Assembly: GCA_964578485.1 (NCBI GenBank)
Contig: CAZODA010000017.1
Coordinates: forward strand, 1 to 61,270
Direction of reading: 5' to 3'
Length of the DNA stretch: 61,270 bases
Source of the DNA: CAZODA01 sp964578485
Lineage (GTDB): Bacteria > Bacteroidota > Bacteroidia > Bacteroidales > Marinilabiliaceae
The translations under genes were made by a program, and so were the position numbers. Below are positions 53,483 through 61,270 of this stretch, piece after piece. The notes below the pieces were generated by a model. That model saw only the letters and a program-made list of their open reading frames with translations, was not told the origin of the DNA and did no database searches. Every line of letters starts with the position of its first letter. Position 1 is the first letter of the stretch.

Positions 53483-55642
53483 TTATTTCAACACCCAGTT
53501 TTTATCTGTAAGTATAGTTATTTCTTCCTCCGAAATTTCTGTGCCATTTTTAAGGAGCAATGAACCTTCATTTTCCCCGCTACGGTTGGGCAAATCGTTT
53601 ATTACCTTGTTTACAGCATCCGGAGCATAACTAGCAATACCTCTAATATCCCAACGCAAGTAATAAAGTTCGCTGTTATTTGAAACATCCAATTGTGATA
53701 CTATGGTGTATGCCAAATCGAGGGATCTTAATTTTGTGTTATTTGTTATGTCTATATTATTTATCTCGTAACAACTATATAAAGTCAGCCCTAATAAATT
53801 AATATTTTTTGTTACATCTATGGAGTTTAAGCCACAGAGATCAAATCTAACACTTGTCAATGCAAGATTTTCAGATAAATTTACATTAGTAAGTTCTTCA
53901 CAGTAGGTTAAAGTAACCATAGTCAAATCCTTGTTGTTTGAGAAATCGATAGATGTAATTCCGGCACCTACACCCCTGCCGCCAACGACGTTGTAGCCTC
54001 CAACAAAGGCTGTAATTTCTCCATATACTGTTACGATTGGAGCGTCCACTTCATAGTGTCCAAGACTGGTGTTGACATGCGAGGTAAAGGATTTTACATC
54101 TTCCCCTTCATCACGTATCCCGTTGTTGTTGAGGTCTATCCAGCAGTCAGCTTTATCAGCTTCTTTGGCAACGGCGAAGTCAAGTATCATCATTTCATCT
54201 TGGGGTTTATTGGTAGTAAATCTAACATATGATAATTTTTTTACTATGATGTTTACTGTTTTCTCCCATACCGAGTAATTATCTTTTACGCTAAGCGTTG
54301 CACTGCCTTTTGTGAGCCCTATAATGGTAATCTCTGAGTCAGTGAGTGAAACTGATGCAACAGATGGATTGTCGATACTAATAGTATAATCTCCACTTCC
54401 GGCTGTAATTTCAATTGTGCTGCTTTCGTCTGCTTCAATAGACAATTCATATTTACTTAGTTCAAGTTCAGGAGTTGTATTTTCAATAATATTAACTGTA
54501 CAAGAAGCACTGTGGTCACCGTCTTCAGTTGTTGCAGTGATTACAACCTCACCGCTACTAACACCTGTAACCACGCCATTGTTGTCAACAGTGGCAATGG
54601 TGTTGTTATTTGTTTCCCAAATTAGGTTTTTGTTTGCTGCATCTTTCGGAAAGATAAAATGATTGATTTGAGTACTTAGCTGTTCAAGCAATTCTATATC
54701 ATTATCAGATATATATATACCCGTTTTACCGTTCTGCCAGCGAATAGCAATAGCCCCATCATCTTGTAGTAAGTCGGATAAATCGCCTGCTTGATAATAG
54801 TTCCAACTATTGCCGATCACAAGCGGTGGTTCTTCGTTAAAATAGTCAGTGGCATCGGCTTTTGGTATGTTCATATAGCTGCTTACTGTTTTTGCTTGGG
54901 CATCAATATCGTTTCCGTTTTCTAATAGAATAACCGAATAAATATCGGTCGCTAAGCCATTTCCCCAATAAGCTGTTGCCCCTGCATTATTGAGAGCATC
55001 ACTTAATCCTTTAGCTTTTTCGTATGTGAAATCGGATACAAGTTTTATGGGTACAGAATTTGTTAAGTTGTTGGCATCTTCATCTCCAAGGTCAAGATTC
55101 TCCCTAATGATTTTGACAATCTCAACTTTATTAGAGCCATAATCAAGCATTACCACATCAAAGATTTCGCTTTCATCATAAATCCCCACAAGGCAACCGG
55201 CTAATTTTTTCCCCTCTATTGTTGTAGCTGTAATATAAGCATTTCCTGTTTTTAAGGCTTCAACAGTTCCATCTTCGTCAACACTTACTATTTCATTATC
55301 TGACGACTGCCAGATAACATTTGTGTTTGTTGCCTCGGCAGGTAGTACTGTGGCAGTGAATGTTGCAACTTCGCCAACGAGCATGGGCAGGTTGTTTGTA
55401 TTAAGTTTTACTCCTGTAACAGGTTTATATTCAGGAATATTAATTTCTACAGGAAGAGGAAAGCTTTTAAGCAAGGTTTCTCCTTCGTATAAGTTGATAT
55501 TTTGAACACCCGAGGGTTCAAAAAAATATTCAATATCTTGTTCTAACATTATTGATTCACCCTCTATTTCAATATAGCGGTTTTGAGCTCCAAGTGAAAG
55601 GAAAATAAGTATAGCAATGATAGTATAATATAATCGTCTCAT
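53483..55642 (-). CDS. Secreted Ig-like/LRR protein with L7/L12-like domains, paralog 2
   Basis: Exported protein of 719 residues with the same domain order as the gene at 51118 and high identity throughout. A 268-bp stretch near the 3' ends (53604-53871 against 51245-51512) is identical in DNA. Differences cluster in the Ig-like and L7/L12-like parts, for example FDVVMLDYGSNKVEIVKI against FDVVMLDYGSNKSEINKI. The L7/L12-like segment keeps the LGDEDANNLTNSVPIKL and EKAKGLSDALNNAGA patterns. Function is unknown; surface exposure is inferred from the signal peptide and repeat domains. Together with the small T9SS gene upstream (55690) it may form a transcription unit. Confidence 0.7.
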   Translation of the reverse strand: MRRLYYTIIAILIFLSLGAQNRYIEIEGESIMLEQDIEYFFEPSGVQNINLYEGETLLKSFPLPVEINIPEYKPVTGVKLNTNNLPMLVGEVATFTATVLPAEATNTNVIWQSSDNEIVSVDEDGTVEALKTGNAYITATTIEGKKLAGCLVGIYDESEIFDVVMLDYGSNKVEIVKIIRENLDLGDEDANNLTNSVPIKLVSDFTYEKAKGLSDALNNAGATAYWGNGLATDIYSVILLENGNDIDAQAKTVSSYMNIPKADATDYFNEEPPLVIGNSWNYYQAGDLSDLLQDDGAIAIRWQNGKTGIYISDNDIELLEQLSTQINHFIFPKDAANKNLIWETNNNTIATVDNNGVVTGVSSGEVVITATTEDGDHSASCTVNIIENTTPELELSKYELSIEADESSTIEITAGSGDYTISIDNPSVASVSLTDSEITIIGLTKGSATLSVKDNYSVWEKTVNIIVKKLSYVRFTTNKPQDEMMILDFAVAKEADKADCWIDLNNNGIRDEGEDVKSFTSHVNTSLGHYEVDAPIVTVYGEITAFVGGYNVVGGRGVGAGITSIDFSNNKDLTMVTLTYCEELTNVNLSENLALTSVRFDLCGLNSIDVTKNINLLGLTLYSCYEINNIDITNNTKLRSLDLAYTIVSQLDVSNNSELYYLRWDIRGIASYAPDAVNKVINDLPNRSGENEGSLLLKNGTEISEEEITILTDKNWVLK

Positions 55643-55689
55643 AATAATTGTTTTCTTATTTTATAAATGAATAGCAGATCAGTAAACTA

Positions 55690-56190
55690 TTATTGTTTTA
55701 TTAATTTAATAGTTTGATCTGTAAGGCGTATAATGTAAATACCCTGATCTGCTTTCGGCAATGGTATGGAAGCTGAAGTTTCTTTGGAGTCGATGTTTGC
55801 TATATTTACACCGGTAATTGTCCACACACTGATTTTTCCTAAGCTTTTATCCGATGATAAATGTAAAAGCATGTCTTTGTCGATAAAAGCAACAACAGAG
55901 TTTTCTTTCAGAAATTCAACAGAAGTAATGCTTTGTTCCATAAATTGGATTTTTGAAACCATATGAAACTCGTAAGTACGATTTAATTCGGGGCGTTTTG
56001 AGTAGATAAAAAGTAAGTCATTGTTTAGAATTTTCATCACTCCATCTTCGATTGAAAAAAAATCTTCCACAAGATTGTTACCTTCATTATGAGTGATTCT
56101 TACATAAGGTTCAACCTCTTGTGCTATTGTATGAGTTTTTGCAAGAAGTCCTGACACAATTAAAAGTAAAAATAATGTTCTCTTTTTCAT
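55690..56190 (-). CDS. Small exported protein with T9SS-type C-terminal domain
   Basis: Protein of 166 residues from the ATG at 56190, which begins the signal peptide MKKRTLFLLLIVSGLLAKTHTIAQ; an upstream ATG at 56253 would put 21 charged residues before it. The middle (FFSIEDGVMKILNNDLLF, YEFHMVSKIQFMEQSI) is beta-rich and unassigned. The end (KISVWTITGVNIANID ... DQGIYIIRLTDQTIKLIK) has the form of a short type A T9SS sorting domain. It is upstream of the Ig-like paralogs on the same strand, with a 47-bp gap, so an operon is likely. The role is unknown. Confidence 0.65.
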   Translation of the reverse strand: MKKRTLFLLLIVSGLLAKTHTIAQEVEPYVRITHNEGNNLVEDFFSIEDGVMKILNNDLLFIYSKRPELNRTYEFHMVSKIQFMEQSITSVEFLKENSVVAFIDKDMLLHLSSDKSLGKISVWTITGVNIANIDSKETSASIPLPKADQGIYIIRLTDQTIKLIKQ

Positions 56191-56345
56191 TGTCTTTTGT
56201 TTTTTAATTTTTAATATATTTTTAGGTCTATATTCCAATAGTTGTTTTTTCAATGCTAATCTCTGTGATTGGCCATTATCTTACGCACTAAAATAATTAT
56301 TGTTACTTTTAATTTTGCATGTTTATTTAATCGCTTTGTTCCTAA

Positions 56346-57848
56346 TTATTTAGGTATTTGTGCACCATAATTTTTTATTGCACCAAACATGCTTGTTGCC
56401 TTTTCTAAGGGATAACGATTCATATACATAGAAACAGAATAGCTTGATGTTCCGCGTTGATTCATTCCCAATGCCGAACGAAGGATATTTTCTGATGAAT
56501 TGGGGTTATGTGTCATCGCCGAACTACCATCCATACTAAGGAAGCCTTTAAGGTATGCAGCATCTACTGCTTGCATTAATGCTTCGGCTTCATCTTGGGT
56601 AACTTCATGGTTTCCTTCGTATTTTATTAATTGATCTACATCTTCGAAACTTTTGGCAAATACACGTAAGAACCTTCCACCTCCTGAAGGTAAAGTGATG
56701 TCTGCTTCTAAATTATTAAAGAAAATATTGTTCCAAGCCGATGTTTCACGAACTGCTTCTTTTGATTTATCGGAATCTATATAAGTTCTGTCGAGGGCAG
56801 AAAAATCAATACATCCAAAAATATTGTCATAAACATTTGCATTCATTCCTGTCATATAACGAAAGCCATAGCCCAAATCTTTATCTCCCGGCATAGGATC
56901 ACGACGCCAGACAAACATCACTGTATTATTATGAAAGTCGATGGTAGTCTCGCCCGGATTTCTGTTCATGCTTCGTACTTCGCATGCAGCCATGCGATTG
57001 GCAAGAAAAACATTGTTGTAGATATCGAAATGGCCTCCGATATTGCCCATCTGTATTCCGAAGTGTGCTCCATTTAACAAAACACAATTCCGTATGGTAA
57101 CTTGCCCTTCAACATCGCCATGTATTAATTGGTTTGAAACCGATGTTTTTCCCTCCATTTTTGGTGCCCCACTTGACTGAAATCCCGGAGGATCAAGTCG
57201 TCCTGTCAAGCATCCTTCCGGAGTTCCACTTTTTGGATTTTCAGGATCAGGCAGAAAGTAGCAGTTCATTTCACCTTTGTCTAATACTAATCCATCGATC
57301 AATATTACTCCATTCCGGTTTCCACGAACATAAATATCCAACAAACCATAGTTTGCACCTGTACCCGAAGCACTTGCACCTGGGCAAATCATTGTAATGT
57401 ATTGTAAGGGATTGCGTTCCGAGAAATCAGTAGTATAACCTCCCACTATTGAAAGGTATTTTTTAATGGAAATATATCCTGCATCCAACTTACCTTGATA
57501 ATTTCCTTCTGCTACTAAAATGACAGCACCATCGGGAGCTTCATCCACTGCTTTTTGTAAATCTTTAAAAGGAGCACCTTTACTACCATCGTTTCGGTTA
57601 CTACCTGTACTTTCTGAAACATACAAAGTTTTGCTTCCTTTTGAAATTTCAGCCGATTCTTGAGTTATACTACTTTCGGTTTTAACTTGGTCTGTTTTTG
57701 CCTCTTTAGTTTCAACATCAGTTTGTGAGTCTTTAGTCTCAATAGCTTCTTTAATTTGTTTACCTAATTTGTTTAGGTTGAGTTGCGATTGTGCCGGCAC
57801 TACAAATACTACAAGAATCATGATTAGAAGTAATTTTGGTGTTTTCAT
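56346..57848 (-). CDS. Exported beta-helix protein (DUF1565-like)
   Basis: Exported protein of 500 residues from the ATG at 57848, which opens the signal peptide MKTPKLLLIMILVVFVVPAQSQ. The longer frame to 58112 adds 88 basic, Cys-rich residues before it and starts upstream of a probable promoter, so it is rejected. After a Lys/Glu/Thr-rich linker (about 25-75), KTLYVSESTGSNRNDGSKGAPFKDLQKAVDEA opens a DUF1565/pectate-lyase-like right-handed beta-helix with many NNxF/NCVL turns (VTIRNCVLLNGAHFGIQ, FDIYNNVFLANR). No lyase or hydrolase catalytic set was recognised. It is probably a carbohydrate-binding or structural surface protein. Confidence 0.65.
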   Translation of the reverse strand: MKTPKLLLIMILVVFVVPAQSQLNLNKLGKQIKEAIETKDSQTDVETKEAKTDQVKTESSITQESAEISKGSKTLYVSESTGSNRNDGSKGAPFKDLQKAVDEAPDGAVILVAEGNYQGKLDAGYISIKKYLSIVGGYTTDFSERNPLQYITMICPGASASGTGANYGLLDIYVRGNRNGVILIDGLVLDKGEMNCYFLPDPENPKSGTPEGCLTGRLDPPGFQSSGAPKMEGKTSVSNQLIHGDVEGQVTIRNCVLLNGAHFGIQMGNIGGHFDIYNNVFLANRMAACEVRSMNRNPGETTIDFHNNTVMFVWRRDPMPGDKDLGYGFRYMTGMNANVYDNIFGCIDFSALDRTYIDSDKSKEAVRETSAWNNIFFNNLEADITLPSGGGRFLRVFAKSFEDVDQLIKYEGNHEVTQDEAEALMQAVDAAYLKGFLSMDGSSAMTHNPNSSENILRSALGMNQRGTSSYSVSMYMNRYPLEKATSMFGAIKNYGAQIPK

Positions 57849-58094
57849 ACTTTTTAGGTTTAAAATGTTTGTAAAATGTTTTGATTTAAATAATTCCTTT
57901 AATTTATAGAAAATTTTGCAACAAATCTTTAGCTGTTGTTTTTTATTTCTATGTCTTTCTTCCTCCATTTCACCTTTATTGTAGCATGTCCATTGTTTGC
58001 ACAAGTTTACCAACAAGTCGCAATAGTTTTGAACACGATTTGCAGTTTGTTTTATAGGTTTTATTTCTTGAGTTTTACACATTCTATCTTTTTC

Positions 58095-58102
58095 CAAAGA
58101 TA
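58095..58102 (-). promoter_or_regulatory. Candidate -7 box for the beta-helix gene
   Basis: On the minus strand this is TATCTTTG, an exact TAnnTTTG match. A GTTG at about 58126-58123, 20 bases further upstream, is close to the -33 element. The transcript would have a leader of roughly 240 bases before the ATG at 57848. Confidence 0.45.
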
Positions 58103-58212
58103 CAGTTGGCATATTGATGGGTCAACTGAAACTTCTTGTGGTTTATACCTACTATAATTGCTAGGTATATTTTGTTTGTTATGCATATGCATTATCTTTA
58201 AGGACTATTGCC

Positions 58213-58220
58213 TACCTTTG
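58213..58220 (+). promoter_or_regulatory. Candidate -7 box for the sensor/regulator fusion gene
   Basis: TACCTTTG matches TAnnTTTG exactly, 115 bases before the ATG at 58335. TTTGTTTG at 58171-58178 lies upstream but further away than the usual -33 spacing. The gene also has an AAAAGGA ribosome-binding-like site before its ATG. Confidence 0.4.
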
Positions 58221-58334
58221 CTTTCTGCTTGATTGGAGTTTGTTTTTTTAAATCAAAATAAAAATTAATTTTGCTTTTGATTGAATAAAAATGGATGAAT
58301 ATTTTTTCAAAATTTACATACAAAAGGATTACGA

Positions 58335-60731
58335 ATGATTAAGATTATCAATGTAGATGACCATTTACTTTTTCGTATGGGAACAAGACTTGCATTGATA
58401 GCTAATCCGGAGATTGAGATTATCGGTGAGGCGGCATCCGGCAAAGAATTATTTGAAATGTTGACAAATAATACTCCGGATGTGGTAGTTCTTGATTTGA
58501 TTTTGCCTGACATGCATGGTTTTGATGCAGCCAAAAGGATGAAACAAGAATATCCCGATATAAAAATATTAATTCTCTCAGGTGAAATGCCTGAAAATGT
58601 TGTTGACAAGCTTCTTGAGATTGGTGTAGAAGGTTATCTTACAAAATCTACTTCTCTTAGCGAATTGGAGGAGGCAATCATATCAGTAGCAAACGGGATT
58701 GAGTATTTGGGAAAAGATGTAGCAAGAGTCTTGTGTCAAATAGTAAAGGCCAAGAGTAAAGAAATTGAAAAAGCACCTGAACTTACCAAGCGTGAATTAG
58801 AAATAGTTGAACTTTGTAGCGAAGGTTTGTTGTCGAAAGAAATAGCTGACAAACTGCATATTAGTTATCATACTGTTAATTTTCATAAAAACAATATTTT
58901 TAAAAAATTAGGAATCAACAATACAGTTGAAATGGCAAAATATGCAATTAAAAATGGCATTATTTCTATTTTGCTTTTTTTGTTTTTTTCCTTTCAATTT
59001 GTAAATGCCGATAGTGTAGAAGTGTTATATCAACAAGGTCAACATTTTTTTTTGGAAGCAAGGAACGATTCTGCATTAATTGTGCTCGACAATGCTGTAG
59101 AAATGAGTCCCATTGATGATCCTAATTTACAGTTAGAAATATATTTACTACGTAGCCGGGTGTTAGGAAATCTTGCCTTTTTCGAACGAGCAATGACAGA
59201 TGCCGTTCGCGCTTTAGAAATTAGTGACAATTTGTCTTCCGATGCTGCAAAAGCTGCCTCATTAATGACTGTAGGTAAAGTATATTATATGATGTATAAT
59301 GATACTTTAGCCGATAGGTATTTAAAACAAGCCGAGAATTTGGCACAAAAAAGTAACTCCCAAAAGGAACTAATGCTTGCAAAAAGTGCTTTGGCACAAT
59401 TGTATTCAGCTATGGGGCGAAACGATGAATGTTTGATTTATGCTAAGACCTCGCTTGAAATGGCTGAAGAACAGAGTGATACAATTAACATTATACAGAA
59501 TTTGCTTGTACTGGCTTCTTACTATATTAACTTGAATAGTTTAAACGATACTATTAACGAACTTGATCGAATAGAGATACTAAGACATTTGGATAAGGCA
59601 AATATGTTAGCCGCTCAATTCAAGATACCTATGTTAATGATTAATACTAATTTACATTTGATTAGGTATTATAGGATGGAAAAAGATTTTAATAAAGCAT
59701 TAGGAGCAGCTCAAAAAGTTATTTCACTTAGCCATCCTTCTCATTATTCTGTGCTAATTCAAGTTTACGACCATTTGGTTGGTATCTATGCAAATATAGG
59801 TAATATGCAGCAAGTGATTGATAATCATCAAAAATTTTACGAGTTAATGCGTAGGCAGTCTGATTATAATTTGCATAATGCTGTTCAGGAAATGAAAGTC
59901 AAATACGAAACTGCCGAAAAAGAACTTGAAATAGAAAAGCAAAAGAGCAGAAATACTTTATTAGTGTTTCTTATGTTGCTAATGTTTGCTGTTATAGCCT
60001 TGGCTTTATATTTTCTTCGAATCCAAAAAAAACTCTCACAACATCTTTCAAAATTGAATGTTACAAAGGATAAATTTTTCTCTGTAATATCACATGATCT
60101 GAAAAATCCTGCCATAGCCCAGCGAAATGCACTTCAAGGATTAATTGAACATAGTGGTGAACTTGATGTAGAGTCGTTGAAAATATATTATACCGAATTG
60201 CTAAACTCCGCTGATAAACAGATAGAGTTATTGTTTAATCTACTTAATTGGGCTCAGTTACAATTAGGAAAGTATTCTTTTCAACCACAGTTAATTGATT
60301 TTAGTGAGCTGTTAAAAAATGAGTTAGAATTGTTGGAGTCCTTGCGCGAACCAAAAAATATAAATATCATTCAGGAACTACCAAATACAGCTGAAATTAT
60401 TGCAGATAAAATTATGCTTGCTTCAGTGATACGTAATTTGCTTAGTAATGCAGTGAAATTTACTCCGGTAGGCGGTGAGATAATAATAAAAATGGAAAAT
60501 ATGGGGCGTAAAAATAAAATCTCCGTTGAAGATACCGGGATTGGAATGAGTCGTGAACAAATAGATACCATTTTTGATATAGAACGTAAAACCTTCCGAC
60601 AAGGCTCTCGGGGTGAAGAAAGTACGGGCTTAGGATTAATTATTTGTAAAGAAATAGTGGAAAAACACAATAGTCATCTATTTGTGGAAAGTGAAGAAGG
60701 AAAAGGAAGCCGATTTTGGTTTGAAATATGA
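58335..60731 (+). CDS. Single-chain two-component system: NarL-type regulator fused to TPR histidine kinase
   Basis: One 798-residue chain holds both halves of a signalling pair. Residues 1-120 are a receiver domain with acidic Asp8/Asp9, phospho-acceptor Asp54 (VVVLDLILPD) and Lys104. Residues about 148-206 are a LuxR-type helix-turn-helix (LTKRELEIVELCSEGLLSKEIADKL). A hydrophobic segment (about 209-224, ISILLFLFFSFQFVNA) looks like the signal peptide of a normal TPR kinase and here must act as a membrane span. TPR-type helices fill about 228-520, presumably periplasmic. A second span at about 540-560 leads to the kinase: His587 in SHDLKNP, an N box near NLLSNAVKF, and G boxes DTGIGM and STGLGLII. 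The DNA-binding domain would be membrane-tethered. Confidence 0.85.
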   Translation: MIKIINVDDHLLFRMGTRLALIANPEIEIIGEAASGKELFEMLTNNTPDVVVLDLILPDMHGFDAAKRMKQEYPDIKILILSGEMPENVVDKLLEIGVEGYLTKSTSLSELEEAIISVANGIEYLGKDVARVLCQIVKAKSKEIEKAPELTKRELEIVELCSEGLLSKEIADKLHISYHTVNFHKNNIFKKLGINNTVEMAKYAIKNGIISILLFLFFSFQFVNADSVEVLYQQGQHFFLEARNDSALIVLDNAVEMSPIDDPNLQLEIYLLRSRVLGNLAFFERAMTDAVRALEISDNLSSDAAKAASLMTVGKVYYMMYNDTLADRYLKQAENLAQKSNSQKELMLAKSALAQLYSAMGRNDECLIYAKTSLEMAEEQSDTINIIQNLLVLASYYINLNSLNDTINELDRIEILRHLDKANMLAAQFKIPMLMINTNLHLIRYYRMEKDFNKALGAAQKVISLSHPSHYSVLIQVYDHLVGIYANIGNMQQVIDNHQKFYELMRRQSDYNLHNAVQEMKVKYETAEKELEIEKQKSRNTLLVFLMLLMFAVIALALYFLRIQKKLSQHLSKLNVTKDKFFSVISHDLKNPAIAQRNALQGLIEHSGELDVESLKIYYTELLNSADKQIELLFNLLNWAQLQLGKYSFQPQLIDFSELLKNELELLESLREPKNINIIQELPNTAEIIADKIMLASVIRNLLSNAVKFTPVGGEIIIKMENMGRKNKISVEDTGIGMSREQIDTIFDIERKTFRQGSRGEESTGLGLIICKEIVEKHNSHLFVESEEGKGSRFWFEI

Positions 60732-60878
60732 CGCTTTAGAAAAGCAAATATTTTAATAAAGCAAATTGATAGTTACTATGAAAACTCAATTACTAATTTA
60801 TATTTGACTTTAATAAATATTATTGATAAATTTAGTGTTTTGAATTTAACTCATTTATTAACCCAAAAATTTTTAATT

Positions 60879-61190
60879 ATGTTAAAAATTATTTTATCAG
60901 GTGCACTCGGTAATGATGCTGAAGTTAGAGAAGTTGGAAACAGTAAGGTAATTAATTTTGATGTTGCCGTTTCAATGGATTATAAAGATAAGGATGGTAA
61001 TCGCGTTGAAAAAACTGAATGGATAAAGGCTTCTTTATGGCGTGATCAAAACTCTAAAGTAGCTGATTATCTGAAAAAAGGAAAAAAAGTGTTGATTGAA
61101 GGTACACCTCAAAGTGAAGGCTATAAAAGTAAGGATGGAGAGATTAAATCAGTGTTAGCTGTTAAAGTTAAAGAGCTTGAGTTTATTTAA
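60879..61190 (+). CDS. ssb: Short single-stranded DNA-binding protein
   Basis: OB-fold SSB of 103 residues from the ATG at 60879 (MLKIILSGALGNDAEVREVG). A longer frame from 60804 adds 25 residues without SSB character and is rejected. The body contains the SSB pattern VINFDVAVSMDYKDKDGNRVEKTEWI and LKKGKKVLIEGTPQSEGYKSKDGE. It stops right after the fold at VKVKELEFI, so the flexible linker and acidic DDDxPF-type tip that recruit repair partners are absent. This suggests a secondary SSB paralog rather than the main replication SSB. A terminator follows 13 bases later. Confidence 0.88.
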   Translation: MLKIILSGALGNDAEVREVGNSKVINFDVAVSMDYKDKDGNRVEKTEWIKASLWRDQNSKVADYLKKGKKVLIEGTPQSEGYKSKDGEIKSVLAVKVKELEFI

Positions 61191-61203
61191 TTAGGGCCTT
61201 ATT

Positions 61204-61246
61204 AAAAGCGCGTCATTTAAAACTTGATGCGCTTTTAACTTTTTAT
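61204..61246 (+). terminator. Intrinsic terminator after ssb
   Basis: AAAAGCGCGTCA (61204-61215) pairs with TGATGCGCTTTT (61225-61236) through one G-T pair. It is followed by AACTTTTT. This is the most classical terminator in the window and lies 13 bases past the ssb stop. Confidence 0.8.
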
Positions 61247-61270
61247 CGGCAGTATTTTATATTTAACTAT

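Larger units (their letters stand above)
57849..58334. other. Divergent intergenic region between beta-helix and sensor genes
   Basis: These 486 bases have no convincing gene. They contain one promoter box for each direction (58095-58102 minus, 58213-58220 plus). The minus-strand leader would be about 240 bases long. No riboswitch or hairpin array was recognised. Confidence 0.6.

Noticed and set aside
51118..55642. L7/L12-like segments as displaced ribosomal protein genes
   Set aside because: They are in frame inside exported multidomain proteins and flanked by Ig-like domains, so they are domains and not rplL copies.
57849..58112. N-terminal extension of the beta-helix protein to an ATG at 58112
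   Set aside because: The extension is basic and Cys-rich, precedes a clear signal peptide at 57848, and begins almost at the probable promoter box at 58095-58102.
57936..58157. Small plus-strand frame of 73 codons in the divergent gap
   Set aside because: Hydrophobic and low-complexity, overlapped by the minus-strand leader, with no ribosome-binding site or family resemblance.

Overview
The window reads as chromosomal DNA of an AT-rich Bacteroidota bacterium. Signs are a SusC/SusD pair, lipobox lipoproteins, proteins ending in type IX secretion (T9SS) sorting domains, TAnnTTTG promoter boxes, few Shine-Dalgarno sites and several glycoside hydrolases. T9SS tails next to SusCD suggest a Marinilabiliales/Porphyromonadaceae-like member rather than a gut Bacteroides, but this is inference. 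I saw no rRNA, tRNA, CRISPR array, phage gene or transposase.

Layout. (1) 1-851 is non-coding and full of short tandem repeats and small hairpins. (2) 852-8834 holds unrelated genes: a GH127/GH146-type arabinofuranosidase, a convergent DUF4861 lipoprotein, a membrane-anchored lytic transglycosylase and uvrA. (3) 8883-19467, minus strand, is a compact myo-inositol catabolic operon (iolJ-B-C-D-A-E-G) whose last gene is a secreted GH92 alpha-mannosidase. (4) 19750-20649 is a divergent AraC/cupin regulator. (5) 21078-49109, plus strand, starts with susC-susD, a lipoprotein and two T9SS surface proteins with leucine-rich repeats. It continues with an EEP-fold phosphodiesterase fused to a jacalin lectin, a PafA-type phosphatase, a GH63-like enzyme, a second GH92, a GH2 beta-galactosidase, a PIG-L deacetylase, a GH28-like protein without signal peptide and an SSS sodium symporter. 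(6) 49346-61190 holds a ThrRS-like/uridine-kinase fusion, two tandem secreted Ig-like paralogs with ribosomal L7/L12-like domains, a small T9SS protein, a beta-helix protein, a response-regulator/TPR/histidine-kinase fusion and a short SSB.

Main idea (inference). Blocks 3 to 5 look like one utilisation system for a mannosylated, phosphorylated inositol glycan. Candidates are the head group of mannosyl-inositol-phosphoceramide or plant GIPC sphingolipids, GPI anchors, or phosphatidylinositol mannosides. The jacalin-EEP lipoprotein could cut the phosphodiester at the surface, SusCD import the head group, PafA remove phosphate, and PIG-L, GH92, GH63-like and GH2 enzymes trim the glycan. The symporter would bring in inositol or a small glycoside and the iol enzymes would burn it. 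The families and gene order are read from sequence; the substrate is not proven.

Limits: no alignment or database search could be run. Family calls rest on recognised motifs. Promoters and terminators were found by eye. Several starts were moved from an upstream TTG/GTG, or from a further upstream ATG, to the ATG that begins a signal peptide, membrane anchor or the first recognised domain.
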